The notes under the pieces are model-generated. The model was not told where the DNA came from. It saw only the letters and a list, made by a program, of their open reading frames with translations, and ran no database searches. Positions 32,877 through 41,807 of a stretch of DNA of 64,000 nucleotides are shown one piece after another. The DNA is from Billgrantia antri (lineage in GTDB: Bacteria; Pseudomonadota; Gammaproteobacteria; Pseudomonadales; Halomonadaceae), in contig NZ_JAHYCA010000007.1 of the NCBI RefSeq assembly GCF_019430905.1, positions 62,001 to 126,000 of the forward strand, read 5' to 3'. The translations under genes were made by a program, and so were the position numbers. How positions within the stretch are numbered: position 1 is the stretch's first letter; each line of letters begins with the position of its first letter.

Positions 32877-33740
32877 GTGAGCCGCGCCCTGTTCGATGAA
32901 ATGAGACGCCGCATGGAGCACTTCCGCCGCTCCGAGCAGAAAGTGGCGCGCTTCGTGCTGCGTAATCCCGATGAAGTCATCCACATGCGCATCGTCGACT
33001 TGGCCACGGAGGCCAAGGTCAGCGAGCCGACGGTGGTGCGCTTCTGTCGTGCATTGGGCTGCAATGGCTTCCAAGACTTCAAACTCAAGCTGGCGCAGAT
33101 GCTGGCTTCGGGAAGCCAGTTCGCCCAGTTCTCGATGAACGATGACGACTCCGTCGCCGAATTCTCTCAGAGCATTTTCGACTCCACCGTGGGCACCCTG
33201 CTGTCGGTGCGCGATCGGCTCGACAACGATGCCATGAGCCGGGCGATCCAGGCCCTGGCGATGGCCAACCGGGTCGAGTTCTACGGCTTCGGTGCTTCGG
33301 GTGCGGTGGCCTTCGACGCCCAGCACAAGTTCTTCCGCCTGCAGATCTCTACTGCCGCCTACGCCGACCCGCACATGCAGAACATGTCGGCGGTGACCCT
33401 CAAGGAGGGCGACGTGGTAGTGGCGATCTCCCAGACCGGTCGTACCCGTGCCCTGGTGGCCAGCGTGCGCCTGGCCCGCGAGGCCGGTGCCACGGTGATC
33501 GGCCTGTGCCCCAGCGGCTCGCCGCTGGCCGAGGAGGTGACCTTGCCGCTGTACATCGACGTACACGAGGACACCGAGATCTACACGCCGATGAGCTCGC
33601 GCATCGCTCACCTGGTGCTGGTCGACGTGCTCGCCGTGGGCGTGGCCAAGACCCGCGGACCGAAGCTCGCCGAGCAGCTCAAGGCGGTCAAGAAGAGCCT
33701 GACGCCTCTGAGGTTTCCGGAGCAGGAAGGCAAGCCCTGA
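32877..33740 (+). CDS. hexR: RpiR-family transcriptional regulator HexR
   Basis: Regulator of central sugar metabolism that in relatives senses the Entner-Doudoroff intermediate KDPG. It has 287 residues from a GTG at 32877 with AAGGAG 6 bases upstream. The N-terminal helix-turn-helix domain includes SEQKVARFVLRNPDEVIHMRI and EPTVVRFCRALGCNGFQDFKL. The C-terminal SIS domain (~residues 120-260) has FYGFGASGAVAFDAQHKFFRL and ISQTGRTRALVASV. In pseudomonads it usually lies beside zwf/edd genes; none is in this window. The name rests on overall likeness; another RpiR member is possible. Confidence 0.85.
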   Translation: MSRALFDEMRRRMEHFRRSEQKVARFVLRNPDEVIHMRIVDLATEAKVSEPTVVRFCRALGCNGFQDFKLKLAQMLASGSQFAQFSMNDDDSVAEFSQSIFDSTVGTLLSVRDRLDNDAMSRAIQALAMANRVEFYGFGASGAVAFDAQHKFFRLQISTAAYADPHMQNMSAVTLKEGDVVVAISQTGRTRALVASVRLAREAGATVIGLCPSGSPLAEEVTLPLYIDVHEDTEIYTPMSSRIAHLVLVDVLAVGVAKTRGPKLAEQLKAVKKSLTPLRFPEQEGKP

Positions 33741-33908
33741 GGAAAGGCTGATTAATTGCTGCGCTCGCGCCCTTGATAAAGACAGCTGGCCGCCGACGGT
33801 GCCGAAGCGTCGGACCGTCGCTCTCCTCATGTAGCAGGCTACACTCCGGGAGCTGCGCTCCGGCGGCGACCAGCCTCTCATCGCTCGCGACATAAATCAG
33901 CTCTTTCC
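33741..33908. repeat. Nested imperfect palindrome, repeat-element-like
   Basis: The segment begins GGAAAGGCTGATTAAT right after the hexR stop and ends ATAAATCAGCTCTTTCC, which are near-perfect inverted ends. Inside, AGCTGGCCGCCG (33782 on) mirrors CGGCGGCGACCAGC (~33861 on). Further hairpins are CGACGGT...ACCGTCG with an inner CCGA/TCGG, GTAGCAGGCTAC, and CCGGGAGC/GCTCCGG. It therefore folds as one large branched structure of about 168 bases. No open frame of note lies in it. It resembles a miniature element or a dispersed intergenic repeat; only one copy is in this window. Confidence 0.6.
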
Positions 33909-34031
33909 TAGCGAAATCGAATTGTTTGAGATCGTCATTCGGCGCCGACGTGTAACGCCGCTCGCGTCGAGGATTGGGCGGGCGGATATGCTAAGCTGGG
34001 CGCTCATTTTTTCCAGCGGCAGACCCCTTCC

Positions 34032-36239
34032 ATGGACGACGTCACGGCGATCCTCGATCAGTTGAATCCGGCCCAGCGCGAGGCGGTGAGCGCCCCCCAG
34101 GGCAACATGCTGGTGCTGGCCGGGGCCGGCTCGGGCAAGACCCGGGTGCTGGTGCATCGCATCGCCTGGCTGATGCAGGCCGAGGGGCTGTCACCCTACG
34201 GCGTGCTGGCGGTGACCTTCACCAACAAGGCGGCGCGCGAGATGCGCACGCGCTTGGAGGCGCTGCTGGGGTTGTCGCTGCGCAACGTCTGGGTCGGTAC
34301 CTTCCACTCCATCGCCCATCGCCTGCTGCGCACCCACTGGCAGGATGCGCGGCTGCCGCAGCATTTCCAGATCATCGATACCGACGACCAGCTGCGCCTG
34401 ATCAAGCGTCTGCTCAAGGATCACCGGATCGACGACGAGCGCTACCCGCCGCGCCAGGTGCAGTACTTCATCTCCGGCTGCAAGGAGGAGGGGCTGCGCC
34501 CGCATCAGGTCGACGTTCACGGCGATGCCTACATGGCCCAGATGGTCGAGCTCTACGAGCGCTACCAGCTCACTTGTGAACGCGGCGGCCTGGTCGACTT
34601 CGGCGAGCTGCTGCTCAGGAGCCTCGAGCTGCTGCGCGACACCCCGGCGCTGCTGGCCCACTACCAGGAGCGCTTCGCCCACGTGTTGGTCGACGAATTC
34701 CAGGATACCAACACCCTGCAGTACGCCTGGCTCAAGCTGCTCACCGGCATGAAGACGCCGATGACAGTAGTGGGTGACGACGACCAGTCGATCTACGGCT
34801 GGCGCGGGGCGCGAATCGAGAACATCCGGCGCTTCGAGCAGGAGTTCCCGGGCACCCATACCGTGCGCCTGGAGCAGAATTACCGTTCCACCAGTGCCAT
34901 TCTCGATGCCGCCAATGCGCTGATCAGCCACAACGCCAATCGCATGGGCAAGGAGCTGTGGACGGCCGGCGCCCGCGGCGAGCCGATCTCGGTGTATGCC
35001 GGTTTCAACGACCTGGACGAGGCGCGCTTCATCGTCGACACCATCAAGGAGAAGGTCGACGAAGGCTACCGCCGCCGCGACGTGGCCATTCTCTACCGTT
35101 CCAACGCCCAGTCGCGGGTGCTCGAGGAGACCCTGATCCGCCAAGGGATGCCCTATCGCATCTACGGCGGCCAGCGCTTCTACGAGCGCCTCGAGATCAA
35201 GAACGCCTTGGCCTACCTGCGCCTGTTGCTCAACCGCGACGATGACGCCTCGCTCGAGCGCATCATCAACGTGCCGCCGCGGGGTATCGGCACGCGCACG
35301 GTCGAACAGCTGCGCGAGCGTGCCCGCCTGGCCGGGGTATCGCTGTGGCAGGCGCTGCACGACGGCCTCATGGACGGTGCGTTGAAGGGGCGTGCCGGTG
35401 CTGCGCTACAAGCGTTTGCCGATCTCATCGAGCGACTGGACAACGATACCGCCGGCATGTCGCTGCACGAGATCATCGCCCATGTGAACGAGGTCTCGGG
35501 CCTGATCGAGCATCACCAGAACGAAAAGGGCGAGAAGGGGCAGGCCCGGGTCGAGAACCTCGAGGAATTGATCAATGCCGCCCGGGCCTTCACCCAGGGT
35601 GAGTCCTTCGACCCGCCCGAGGCCGGTGAGGGCGCCGTGGCGCTGGAGGCCTTCCTCGCCGAGGCGGCACTCAACGCCGGCGAACACGAGGCCGACGAGT
35701 TCGAGGACAGCGTGCAGCTGATGACGCTGCACTCGGCCAAGGGGCTGGAGTTCCCTGTGGTGTTTATCGCCGGGGTGGAGGAGGGGCTGTTCCCGCACAA
35801 GATGTCGCTGGAGGAGCCCGGTCGTCTGGAGGAGGAGCGACGCCTCTGCTACGTCGGCCTGACCCGCGCCATGCGCAAGCTCTACCTGACCCATTCGGAG
35901 ATTCGCCGCCTGCACGGCAAGGAGACCTTCCAGCGGCCGTCGCGCTTTCTGCGCGAGATACCCGGCGAGTATCTCGAGGAGGTGCGCCTGCGCGGCCAGA
36001 TCTCGCGCCCGGTGACGGCCGCACGCCCGGCGATGGGACTCTCGCGCCAGACCTCGGTCGATCCCGGCGGCGACCTGCCCAGCCTGAGCCTGGGCCAGCG
36101 GGTGCAGCATCCGGTCTTTGGTGAAGGGGTGATCCTCAACGCCGAGGGCGAGGGGGCTCGTGCCCGGGTGCAGGTCAGCTTCGAGGGTGAGGGCGACAAG
36201 TGGCTGGTGCTGGGATTCGCCAAGCTCACCCCCCTGTAG
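34032..36239 (+). CDS. uvrD: DNA helicase II UvrD
   Basis: Superfamily 1 3'-5' helicase of nucleotide-excision and mismatch repair. It has 735 residues (E. coli 720). Motif I is LVLAGAGSGKTRVL (~residues 27-40), Ia is AVTFTNKAAREM, II is VLVDEFQDTN, III is VVGDDDQSIYGWRGA, and later motifs include LEQNYRSTSAILDAAN and VQLMTLHSAKGLEFPVV. The C-terminal Tudor-like domain (GQRVQHPVFGEG) ends FAKLTPL. No LexA-type operator was seen upstream, unlike E. coli uvrD. Confidence 0.95.
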   Translation: MDDVTAILDQLNPAQREAVSAPQGNMLVLAGAGSGKTRVLVHRIAWLMQAEGLSPYGVLAVTFTNKAAREMRTRLEALLGLSLRNVWVGTFHSIAHRLLRTHWQDARLPQHFQIIDTDDQLRLIKRLLKDHRIDDERYPPRQVQYFISGCKEEGLRPHQVDVHGDAYMAQMVELYERYQLTCERGGLVDFGELLLRSLELLRDTPALLAHYQERFAHVLVDEFQDTNTLQYAWLKLLTGMKTPMTVVGDDDQSIYGWRGARIENIRRFEQEFPGTHTVRLEQNYRSTSAILDAANALISHNANRMGKELWTAGARGEPISVYAGFNDLDEARFIVDTIKEKVDEGYRRRDVAILYRSNAQSRVLEETLIRQGMPYRIYGGQRFYERLEIKNALAYLRLLLNRDDDASLERIINVPPRGIGTRTVEQLRERARLAGVSLWQALHDGLMDGALKGRAGAALQAFADLIERLDNDTAGMSLHEIIAHVNEVSGLIEHHQNEKGEKGQARVENLEELINAARAFTQGESFDPPEAGEGAVALEAFLAEAALNAGEHEADEFEDSVQLMTLHSAKGLEFPVVFIAGVEEGLFPHKMSLEEPGRLEEERRLCYVGLTRAMRKLYLTHSEIRRLHGKETFQRPSRFLREIPGEYLEEVRLRGQISRPVTAARPAMGLSRQTSVDPGGDLPSLSLGQRVQHPVFGEGVILNAEGEGARARVQVSFEGEGDKWLVLGFAKLTPL

Positions 36240-36256
36240 GGAGGGCAAGAGGTACG

Positions 36257-36272
36257 TTGACGTCTACGTCAA
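36257..36272. promoter_or_regulatory. Inverted repeat, possible operator upstream of dctP-like gene
   Basis: A perfect 7-2-7 inverted repeat, TTGACGT CT ACGTCAA, lies 17 bases after uvrD and about 104-119 bases before the TRAP receptor gene. A weak promoter (TTGCTG-17-CATACT, 36282-36310) lies between it and the gene. The repeat has the size of a dimeric regulator site; the regulator is unknown. Confidence 0.4.
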
Positions 36273-36375
36273 AAGGCGGCCTTGCTGCCCAAATGGTCAT
36301 TAAGCATACTCACAGGCGGACACATCGCGCTTGATTAGACGCGACTCAGAATAACCATCCGGAGTCATGCCCCCC

Positions 36376-37464
36376 ATGCAACGCCGCAAATTCCTCAAGA
36401 CCGCCGGCCTCGGTGCCGCCGGTGTCGTCGCCGCTCCCTTCGTCTCCACCGCCAAGGCGCAGGAGACCATCACCTGGGACATGGTCACTTCCTGGCCGAC
36501 CAACTTTCCGGGCCTGGGCACGGGTGCCAACGAATTCGCCCAGCGCATCGAACGCCTTTCGGGAGGACGCATGCGCGTTCGCGTACATGGTGCCGGCGAG
36601 TTGGTGCCACCGCTGGAGGTCTTCGATGCCGTGGCCGCCGGCACCGCCGAGATGGGCCACTCGGCCTCCTACTACTGGCGTGGCAAGGTCGCTGCCTCGC
36701 AGTTCTTCACCGCCGTGCCCTTCGGCATGAACACCACCGAGACCAACGCCTGGCTTTACTACGGCGGCGGACAGGAACTGTGGGACGAGATCTACGCCAA
36801 GCACAACCTCAAGCCGTTCCCGGTGGGCAATACCGGTACCCAGATGGCCGGCTGGTTCAAGAAGGAGATCAACTCGCTGGAGGACATGCAGGGACTCAAG
36901 CTGCGCCTGCCGGGCCTCGCCGGCGAGGCGATGAACGGTATCGGCGTGACCACCGTCAACATGCCGGGCGGCGAGATCTTCACCTCCATGCAGACCGGCG
37001 TCCTCGATGCTGCCGACTGGGTCGGCCCCTACAACGACATGGCCTTCGGCCTGCACCAGGTGGCGGACTACTACTACACCTCGGCCTGGAACGAGCCGTC
37101 GGCGATCCTCGAGGGTACCGTCAACCTGGACGCCTGGAACGAGCTTCCCGACGACCTCAAGGTGGTGGTGACCGAGGCCGCACGTGCCTCCAACCTGGCG
37201 ATGGTCAGCGAGTTCGCTTTCCGCAATGCCCAGGCGCTGGAGACGCTGGTGAAGGAGCATGGCGTGCAGCTGCGCAGCTTCCCGGACGACGTCATGCAGG
37301 CGCTCTACGAGTCCTCGCAGCAGGTGATCCAGGCGCAGGTGGAGAGCGACCCCGACTCGGCCAAGGTCTACGAGTCCTACCAGGCCTTCCAGCAGATGGT
37401 GAGCACTTTCACCGACGTAGGGGAATTCGCCTACCTCAAGACCCGCGAGAAAGTCATCGGCTGA
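36376..37464 (+). CDS. TRAP transporter solute receptor, DctP/TakP type, Tat-exported
   Basis: Periplasmic binding protein of a TRAP carboxylate transporter. The N terminus MQRRKFLKTAGLGAAG is a twin-arginine signal (RRKFLK) cleaved after about residue 30 (STAKA). The mature part has TWDMVTSWPTNFPGLGTGANEF, AGELVPPLEVFDAV and LRLPGLAGEAMNGIGVTTVNMPGGEIF, as in the alpha-keto-acid (TakP) branch, with a carboxylate-binding arginine in LRLPG. The ATG at 36376 is used; the ATG at 36367 is only 2 bases from the GGAG site. No dctQ or dctM membrane genes lie next to it, so it is an orphan receptor. Confidence 0.9.
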   Translation: MQRRKFLKTAGLGAAGVVAAPFVSTAKAQETITWDMVTSWPTNFPGLGTGANEFAQRIERLSGGRMRVRVHGAGELVPPLEVFDAVAAGTAEMGHSASYYWRGKVAASQFFTAVPFGMNTTETNAWLYYGGGQELWDEIYAKHNLKPFPVGNTGTQMAGWFKKEINSLEDMQGLKLRLPGLAGEAMNGIGVTTVNMPGGEIFTSMQTGVLDAADWVGPYNDMAFGLHQVADYYYTSAWNEPSAILEGTVNLDAWNELPDDLKVVVTEAARASNLAMVSEFAFRNAQALETLVKEHGVQLRSFPDDVMQALYESSQQVIQAQVESDPDSAKVYESYQAFQQMVSTFTDVGEFAYLKTREKVIG

Positions 37465-37485
37465 GCCCGACGACCTACAAGAATA

Positions 37486-37510
37486 CGAGGGCGCCTTCAC
37501 GGCGCCCTCG
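37486..37510. terminator. Hairpin between convergent genes
   Basis: A perfect 10-bp stem CGAGGGCGCC / GGCGCCCTCG with a TTCAC loop sits between the TRAP receptor gene and the convergent thioesterase gene. No clear T-run follows on either strand, so strength is uncertain. It may serve both genes. Confidence 0.6.
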
Positions 37511-37527
37511 TGCGTTGTGAGAGCGGC

Positions 37528-37935
37528 TCAGCCCGGCTGGTTGACGGCGCGGATGCGGCCCTTTTCGTCGAGCGCCACCATCACGAAGCGTGCCTCGGTG
37601 ACCTTGTGCAGTTCGCTGGTCTCGCGTTCGTGGGGTTGGCGAATCCACACCTCCACGTCGATCTTGATCGAGCTGTGGCCGATCTCGCGTACGGCAGTGA
37701 AGATGTTGACCATCGAGCCGACGCGCACCGGACACAGAAAGTCCATGGTCTCGATGGCCACGGTGGCGGTACGGCCATGGGCTTCGCGGCCTGCCGCCAG
37801 TTCGGCAGCCTGGTCCATGTGGCGCACCAGCCAGCCACCGGGAATATCACCGTAGAGGTTGGTATCCTGCCGGTTGGCCAGTAACTTGAGGGTCAGTTGC
37901 CCTTGGGGGGCGGGAATATCGTCGAGGTCGGTCAT
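37528..37935 (-). CDS. Acyl-CoA thioesterase, YciA-like hotdog fold
   Basis: Hydrolyses acyl-CoA thioesters in the cytoplasm. It has 135 residues, a single hotdog domain. The helix signature NLYGDIPGGWLVRHMDQAAELAA corresponds to the YciA motif GDIFGGWIMSQMD. TVAIETMDFLCPVRVGSMVNI and IDVEVWIRQPHERE continue the family pattern. It is divergent from pstS, sharing a 165-base upstream region, and convergent with the TRAP receptor gene. Confidence 0.88.
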   Translation of the reverse strand: MTDLDDIPAPQGQLTLKLLANRQDTNLYGDIPGGWLVRHMDQAAELAAGREAHGRTATVAIETMDFLCPVRVGSMVNIFTAVREIGHSSIKIDVEVWIRQPHERETSELHKVTEARFVMVALDEKGRIRAVNQPG

Positions 37936-38100
37936 GGAATGTCGTAAGCTCGGCTTGTTGTTGTGGGTGCTGATATTGCATCGCAGCGATCATTGTCGGC
38001 CATCTTATACGTCGTGGCTTGTGCTAACCAGCGCTGCGACAAGTCGCCCCAGACGATTCGTTACTGCGACAGCCACCCTCGAGACCAAGAGGAGACCGGC

Positions 38101-39066
38101 ATGATTTCCTTCGGCAAGCGACATGGCCGGTGTGGGCTACGTCACGGCTGTCTTGCCGCGCTGTTGACGCTGCTGTCAGCGATCGTACAGGCCAGTGAGC
38201 CGCCGGTCGGTAACCTGGGGGTGGTGGGGTCCGACACCATGGCAGGCCTGATGCTGCGCTGGGGCGAACAGCTGAGCGAGCGCCATCCCGGCATCCGCCT
38301 GCAGTTGCAGGCCAGCGGATCGGCCAGTGCTCCACCGGCCCTGGCGGCCGGTACCACTCGGCTTGGCCCCATGTCGCGGCCGATGGACGAGGAGGAGCGC
38401 CGCGCCTTCACCCAGCGCCATGGATATGCACCGGTGGAAGTGGAAGTGGCCCGGGATGCGCTGGCCATCATCGTCCATCGTCACCATGACCTGGAAGCGC
38501 TGCGCCTGGAGCAGGTCGATGCGATCTTCTCACGCACGCGTCGCTGTGGCGACGAGCTCGATATAACCCGCTGGGAGCAGCTGGGTATCGACGGTCGAGT
38601 CGGGCGTATCGAGCTGCATGGGCGCAACCCCGCCTCGGGTAGCTACGGGCTGTTTCGCCAGCGCGCCCTGTGCGGGGGCGAATATCGCTGGCGGCTCAAT
38701 GAGCATCCCGGGTCGGCCGCGGTGGTGGCGGCCGTCACGGAGAGCCGCGAGGCGATCGGTTATGTCGGTCTCAATCATCTCACGCCTGGGGTAAAGCCCC
38801 TGGCGCTGGAGGATGCCGACGGCGAGCTGAGCCTCCCCGAAGCCGAGCAGGTTCGCCGGGGTGACTATCCACTGAGCCGCTCGCTGTACCTCTATGCCAA
38901 CTTGCCACCAGGCAAGGCACCTTCGGGCCCGGAGCGGGCGCTGCTGGAGCTCATCCTCTCGCCGGAGGGGCAGCGCACCGTCGCCGAGCTGGGCTTCGTG
39001 GCGCTGTCAGACACCGCACTGGCGTCCCAGCGTGAGCGCCTGGGGCTAGACGAACCACTACCGTGA
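38101..39066 (+). CDS. pstS: Phosphate-binding periplasmic protein PstS
   Basis: High-affinity phosphate receptor for the Pst ABC importer, 321 residues. A signal peptide covers about residues 1-32 (GCLAALLTLLSAIVQA before SEPP). The phosphate-binding fold shows VVGSDTMAGLMLRWGE, LQASGSASAPPAL and NPASGSYGLF. AGAGGAG lies 7 bases before the ATG at 38101. No Pho box was found in the 165 bases upstream, although one lies immediately downstream before pstC. Confidence 0.9.
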   Translation: MISFGKRHGRCGLRHGCLAALLTLLSAIVQASEPPVGNLGVVGSDTMAGLMLRWGEQLSERHPGIRLQLQASGSASAPPALAAGTTRLGPMSRPMDEEERRAFTQRHGYAPVEVEVARDALAIIVHRHHDLEALRLEQVDAIFSRTRRCGDELDITRWEQLGIDGRVGRIELHGRNPASGSYGLFRQRALCGGEYRWRLNEHPGSAAVVAAVTESREAIGYVGLNHLTPGVKPLALEDADGELSLPEAEQVRRGDYPLSRSLYLYANLPPGKAPSGPERALLELILSPEGQRTVAELGFVALSDTALASQRERLGLDEPLP

Positions 39067-39068
39067 CG

Positions 39069-39086
39069 CTGTCATTCAACTGTCAT
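39069..39086 (+). promoter_or_regulatory. Pho box upstream of pstC
   Basis: Two perfect CTGTCAT repeats (39069-39075 and 39080-39086) are separated by 4 bases, matching the PhoB site organisation of 7-bp repeats 11 bases apart. It lies 24 bases before the pstC start and 3 bases after the pstS stop. PhoB bound here would activate pstCAB-phoU. Confidence 0.8.
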
Positions 39087-39109
39087 CAAGCCGTTATACG
39101 CTGCCGATC

Positions 39110-40243
39110 ATGATAGAGCCCTCTCCCGTCTCCTCCTCTCCGCGGCGCGCGTGGCGCCGGCAACGCGACCGGTTGGCTACCGCCCTGATCATGGCAGGGG
39201 GAATCGGGGTAATTGGGGCCGTGCTGGCCATCGGTGTGTTCCTGGTCTGGGAGGTTTTGCCGGCGCTGCTGGGCGGCGTCCTCGAGCCATCGCAAATCCG
39301 CACGACACTCACCCCCATGGCCTGGGGCACGCTGAAGGCAGCATTCTGGGCGATGGCCTTTGCCAAGCCTCTGGCGCTGGGTGCCGCGATCCACTCTTCG
39401 CTCTTCATGTCGCAACGGCTGCGCAGTCGCATGAAACCCACCCTGGAGATGATGGAGGCGTTCCCCGGCGTGGTCATCGGCTTCGTGGCGGGGTTGCTAC
39501 TGGCCCCGTGGGTCGAGCGGCACCTGGCAGGGTCACTGGCGCTGTTGCTGGTATTGCCGCTGGGGGTGCTGCTGGCCGCCGAGGCGTGGCGACGTCTGCC
39601 TGCGGCGGGACGCCGCCACCTGCCGTTGACCTGGGCCGGGCTGTGGCTCATGCCATGGCTGGCACTGTTGACCTGGCTCACCTTGGCCTTCTCGCCTGGA
39701 GTCGAGTCGTTGCTGTTCGGTGGTAATCTGCGCGAATGGTTGGATGCCGAGCTAGGCATCGATTACGCCACACGTAACGCCATGATCGTTGGGCTGGCGA
39801 TGGGGATCGCCGTGATGCCGAGCGTCTATGCCTTGGCCGAGGATGCGCTCTCCGGCGTGCCGAGCCGGCTCGGTGAGGGCGCACACGCCCTGGGTGCGAC
39901 GCGTTGGCAGACTTTGTGGCGGGTCGTGCTGCCGGCTGCCGCGCCGGGGATCTTTGCGGCGGTGATGATCGGTGCCGGCCGCGCCGTGGGCGAGACCATG
40001 ATCGTGCTTATGGCAAGCGGCAATACGGCAGTGATGAGCCTCAGCCCCTTGGAGGGTATGCGCACCATGGCGGCGGGCATTGCCGTCGAGCTTCCCGAGG
40101 CCGTGCCCGGCAGCGAGGCGTACCTGCTGCTGCTGCTGGCGGCGCTGCTGCTGTTTCTGTTCACTTTCCTGGTCAATACGCTGGCCGAGGTGGTGAGAAG
40201 CCGGCTTCGGCGTCGCTACCGCTGGCTGGGTGGTTCACCATGA
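39110..40243 (+). CDS. pstC: Phosphate ABC transporter permease PstC
   Basis: Inner-membrane permease of the Pst system, 377 residues. About six membrane helices are visible, with the EAA-loop motif EGAHALGATRWQTLWRVVLPAAAPGIFAAVMI and GAGRAVGETMIVLM after it. It is much shorter than the large PstC of Pseudomonas. The start is ATG 39110 with a poor ribosome-binding site. The stop overlaps the pstA start (ATGA), so the two are translationally coupled. Confidence 0.92.
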   Translation: MIEPSPVSSSPRRAWRRQRDRLATALIMAGGIGVIGAVLAIGVFLVWEVLPALLGGVLEPSQIRTTLTPMAWGTLKAAFWAMAFAKPLALGAAIHSSLFMSQRLRSRMKPTLEMMEAFPGVVIGFVAGLLLAPWVERHLAGSLALLLVLPLGVLLAAEAWRRLPAAGRRHLPLTWAGLWLMPWLALLTWLTLAFSPGVESLLFGGNLREWLDAELGIDYATRNAMIVGLAMGIAVMPSVYALAEDALSGVPSRLGEGAHALGATRWQTLWRVVLPAAAPGIFAAVMIGAGRAVGETMIVLMASGNTAVMSLSPLEGMRTMAAGIAVELPEAVPGSEAYLLLLLAALLLFLFTFLVNTLAEVVRSRLRRRYRWLGGSP

Positions 40244-41790
40244 GGCGCAGGCGTCCCTTGCCTCGTTCGGAAGGCCCTTGGGCCTGGCTGGCGGCCGGAA
40301 GCGTGGCGCTATCGCTGCTGATGCTGACCGCCTTGCTGCTGCTCATCGCCGTGCGCGGGCTGGCTCACTTCTGGCCGGCGACGGTGGTACAGATCGAGAT
40401 GCAGGATGGCCGGCTCCTGGCGGGTCAAGCGGTACGCGAGCTGCCGCTGGAAGAGGGGCATGGCAATGAACGACTTTACTTCACCGGCAATCGCGACCTT
40501 GATGGGGAGATCTGGCATTGGCTGCCGGTGGACGCCATCGCCTCCGTCGAGCGACCGCCGGAGCTGACGGTGCTGGAGCGTCGCCACCACGGTCGCTTCA
40601 TTGGCCGCCTGATCGCGGTGGGAGACGCCGGTACGATAGACGGCAATCATGCTCAGCAAGCCGTCTGGACCAGGCTTGAGGCCCGACTGGCGGCACTGGA
40701 GCAGTTGCGCGGCGAGCGCGAACGGCTGCGTCGGGAGGTATTGAGGCCGCTGATCCGCCGGCTCGATGCCAACCCCAATGATGCCGATGCCCAGCTGGCA
40801 CTGGTCGAGGCCAACGCCCGCGTCTACGATCTGCAGCTGGCGATGCGTGGCGAGGTGGCGCTGCTCGAGAGCGTCGACGGACGGCGTCTGCGCCAGCCGC
40901 TGGAGGAGGTACTGCGCGCGTGGCGGCCCAATGCCATGTCGCTGCCGCAGAAGTTGGCCGCCTGGGCAGGCGGCGTATGGCGTTTCCTGGCCGAGGGGCC
41001 GCGTGACGGCAACACGGCCGGTGGCGTGTGGCCGGCGATTTTCGGTACCGTGCTGATGGTACTGTTGATGTCGCTGTTGGTGACTCCCTTCGGCGTGCTG
41101 GCAGCGGTCTACCTCAACGAGGTGGCGCATCAAGGGCGCTGGACGAACCTGGTGCGGATCGCGGTGCGCAACCTGGCGGGGGTACCCTCCATCGTCTACG
41201 GCGTGTTCGGCCTGGGGGTATTCGTCTATGGTATCGGTAGTTCGCTGGACGAGTGGTTCTTCAGTGACTCGCTGCCATCCCCGACCTTTGGTACCGGTGG
41301 GCTGCTGTGGGCGTCGCTGACGCTGGCGCTGCTGACGCTGCCGGTGGTCATCGTGGCCACCGAGGAGGGACTGGCACGGATCCCCGTCGAGCAGCGTGAA
41401 GGCGCCTTGGCGCTGGGTGCTACTCGCTTCGAGACGCTGGCCCGAGTAGTGCTTCCGATGGCAGTGCCGGCCATGCTCACCGGCGTGATCCTGGCGGTCG
41501 CCCGGGCTGCCGGCGAGGTGGCGCCGCTGCTGCTGGTCGGTGTGGCCAAGCTGGCACCCCAGGTACCGGTTGACGGCGAGTTTCCCTTTCTCCACCTCGA
41601 GCGCAAGTTCATGCACCTGGGCTATCACATCTATGACACGGCATTCCACGGCAGCGACGTGCAGGCGGCCATGCCGCTGGTCTTCGCTTCGGCGCTGCTG
41701 CTGGTGCTGGTCATCCTGGTGCTTAACCTGACTGCCATCTTTCTGCGACACCATTTTCGCGTGCGCCACGGCGTGCAGCCGCGGCCTTGA
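40240..41790 (+). CDS. pstA: Phosphate ABC transporter permease PstA, long form
   Basis: Second membrane subunit of the Pst importer, 516 residues, about 220 more than E. coli PstA. TM1 lies at residues ~15-45. A large hydrophilic insert (~50-255), including a coiled-coil-like [20 protein letters not shown] segment, follows and should be periplasmic. The normal permease domain comes after it, with [37 protein letters not shown] and the EAA motif [20 protein letters not shown]. The start overlaps the pstC stop by 4 bases. Confidence 0.92.
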   Translation: MRRRRPLPRSEGPWAWLAAGSVALSLLMLTALLLLIAVRGLAHFWPATVVQIEMQDGRLLAGQAVRELPLEEGHGNERLYFTGNRDLDGEIWHWLPVDAIASVERPPELTVLERRHHGRFIGRLIAVGDAGTIDGNHAQQAVWTRLEARLAALEQLRGERERLRREVLRPLIRRLDANPNDADAQLALVEANARVYDLQLAMRGEVALLESVDGRRLRQPLEEVLRAWRPNAMSLPQKLAAWAGGVWRFLAEGPRDGNTAGGVWPAIFGTVLMVLLMSLLVTPFGVLAAVYLNEVAHQGRWTNLVRIAVRNLAGVPSIVYGVFGLGVFVYGIGSSLDEWFFSDSLPSPTFGTGGLLWASLTLALLTLPVVIVATEEGLARIPVEQREGALALGATRFETLARVVLPMAVPAMLTGVILAVARAAGEVAPLLLVGVAKLAPQVPVDGEFPFLHLERKFMHLGYHIYDTAFHGSDVQAAMPLVFASALLLVLVILVLNLTAIFLRHHFRVRHGVQPRP

Positions 41791-41807
41791 GGAGCAAAGA
41801 CACAGCG

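Noticed and set aside
33909..34031. LexA-type operator expected upstream of uvrD
   Set aside because: No CTGT-N8-ACAG or close variant was seen; the only CTG...CAG pair has the wrong spacing.
38036..38047. Small palindrome GCGAC-AA-GTCGC upstream of pstS
   Set aside because: Only 5-bp arms in GC-rich DNA; it does not resemble a Pho box and may be chance.
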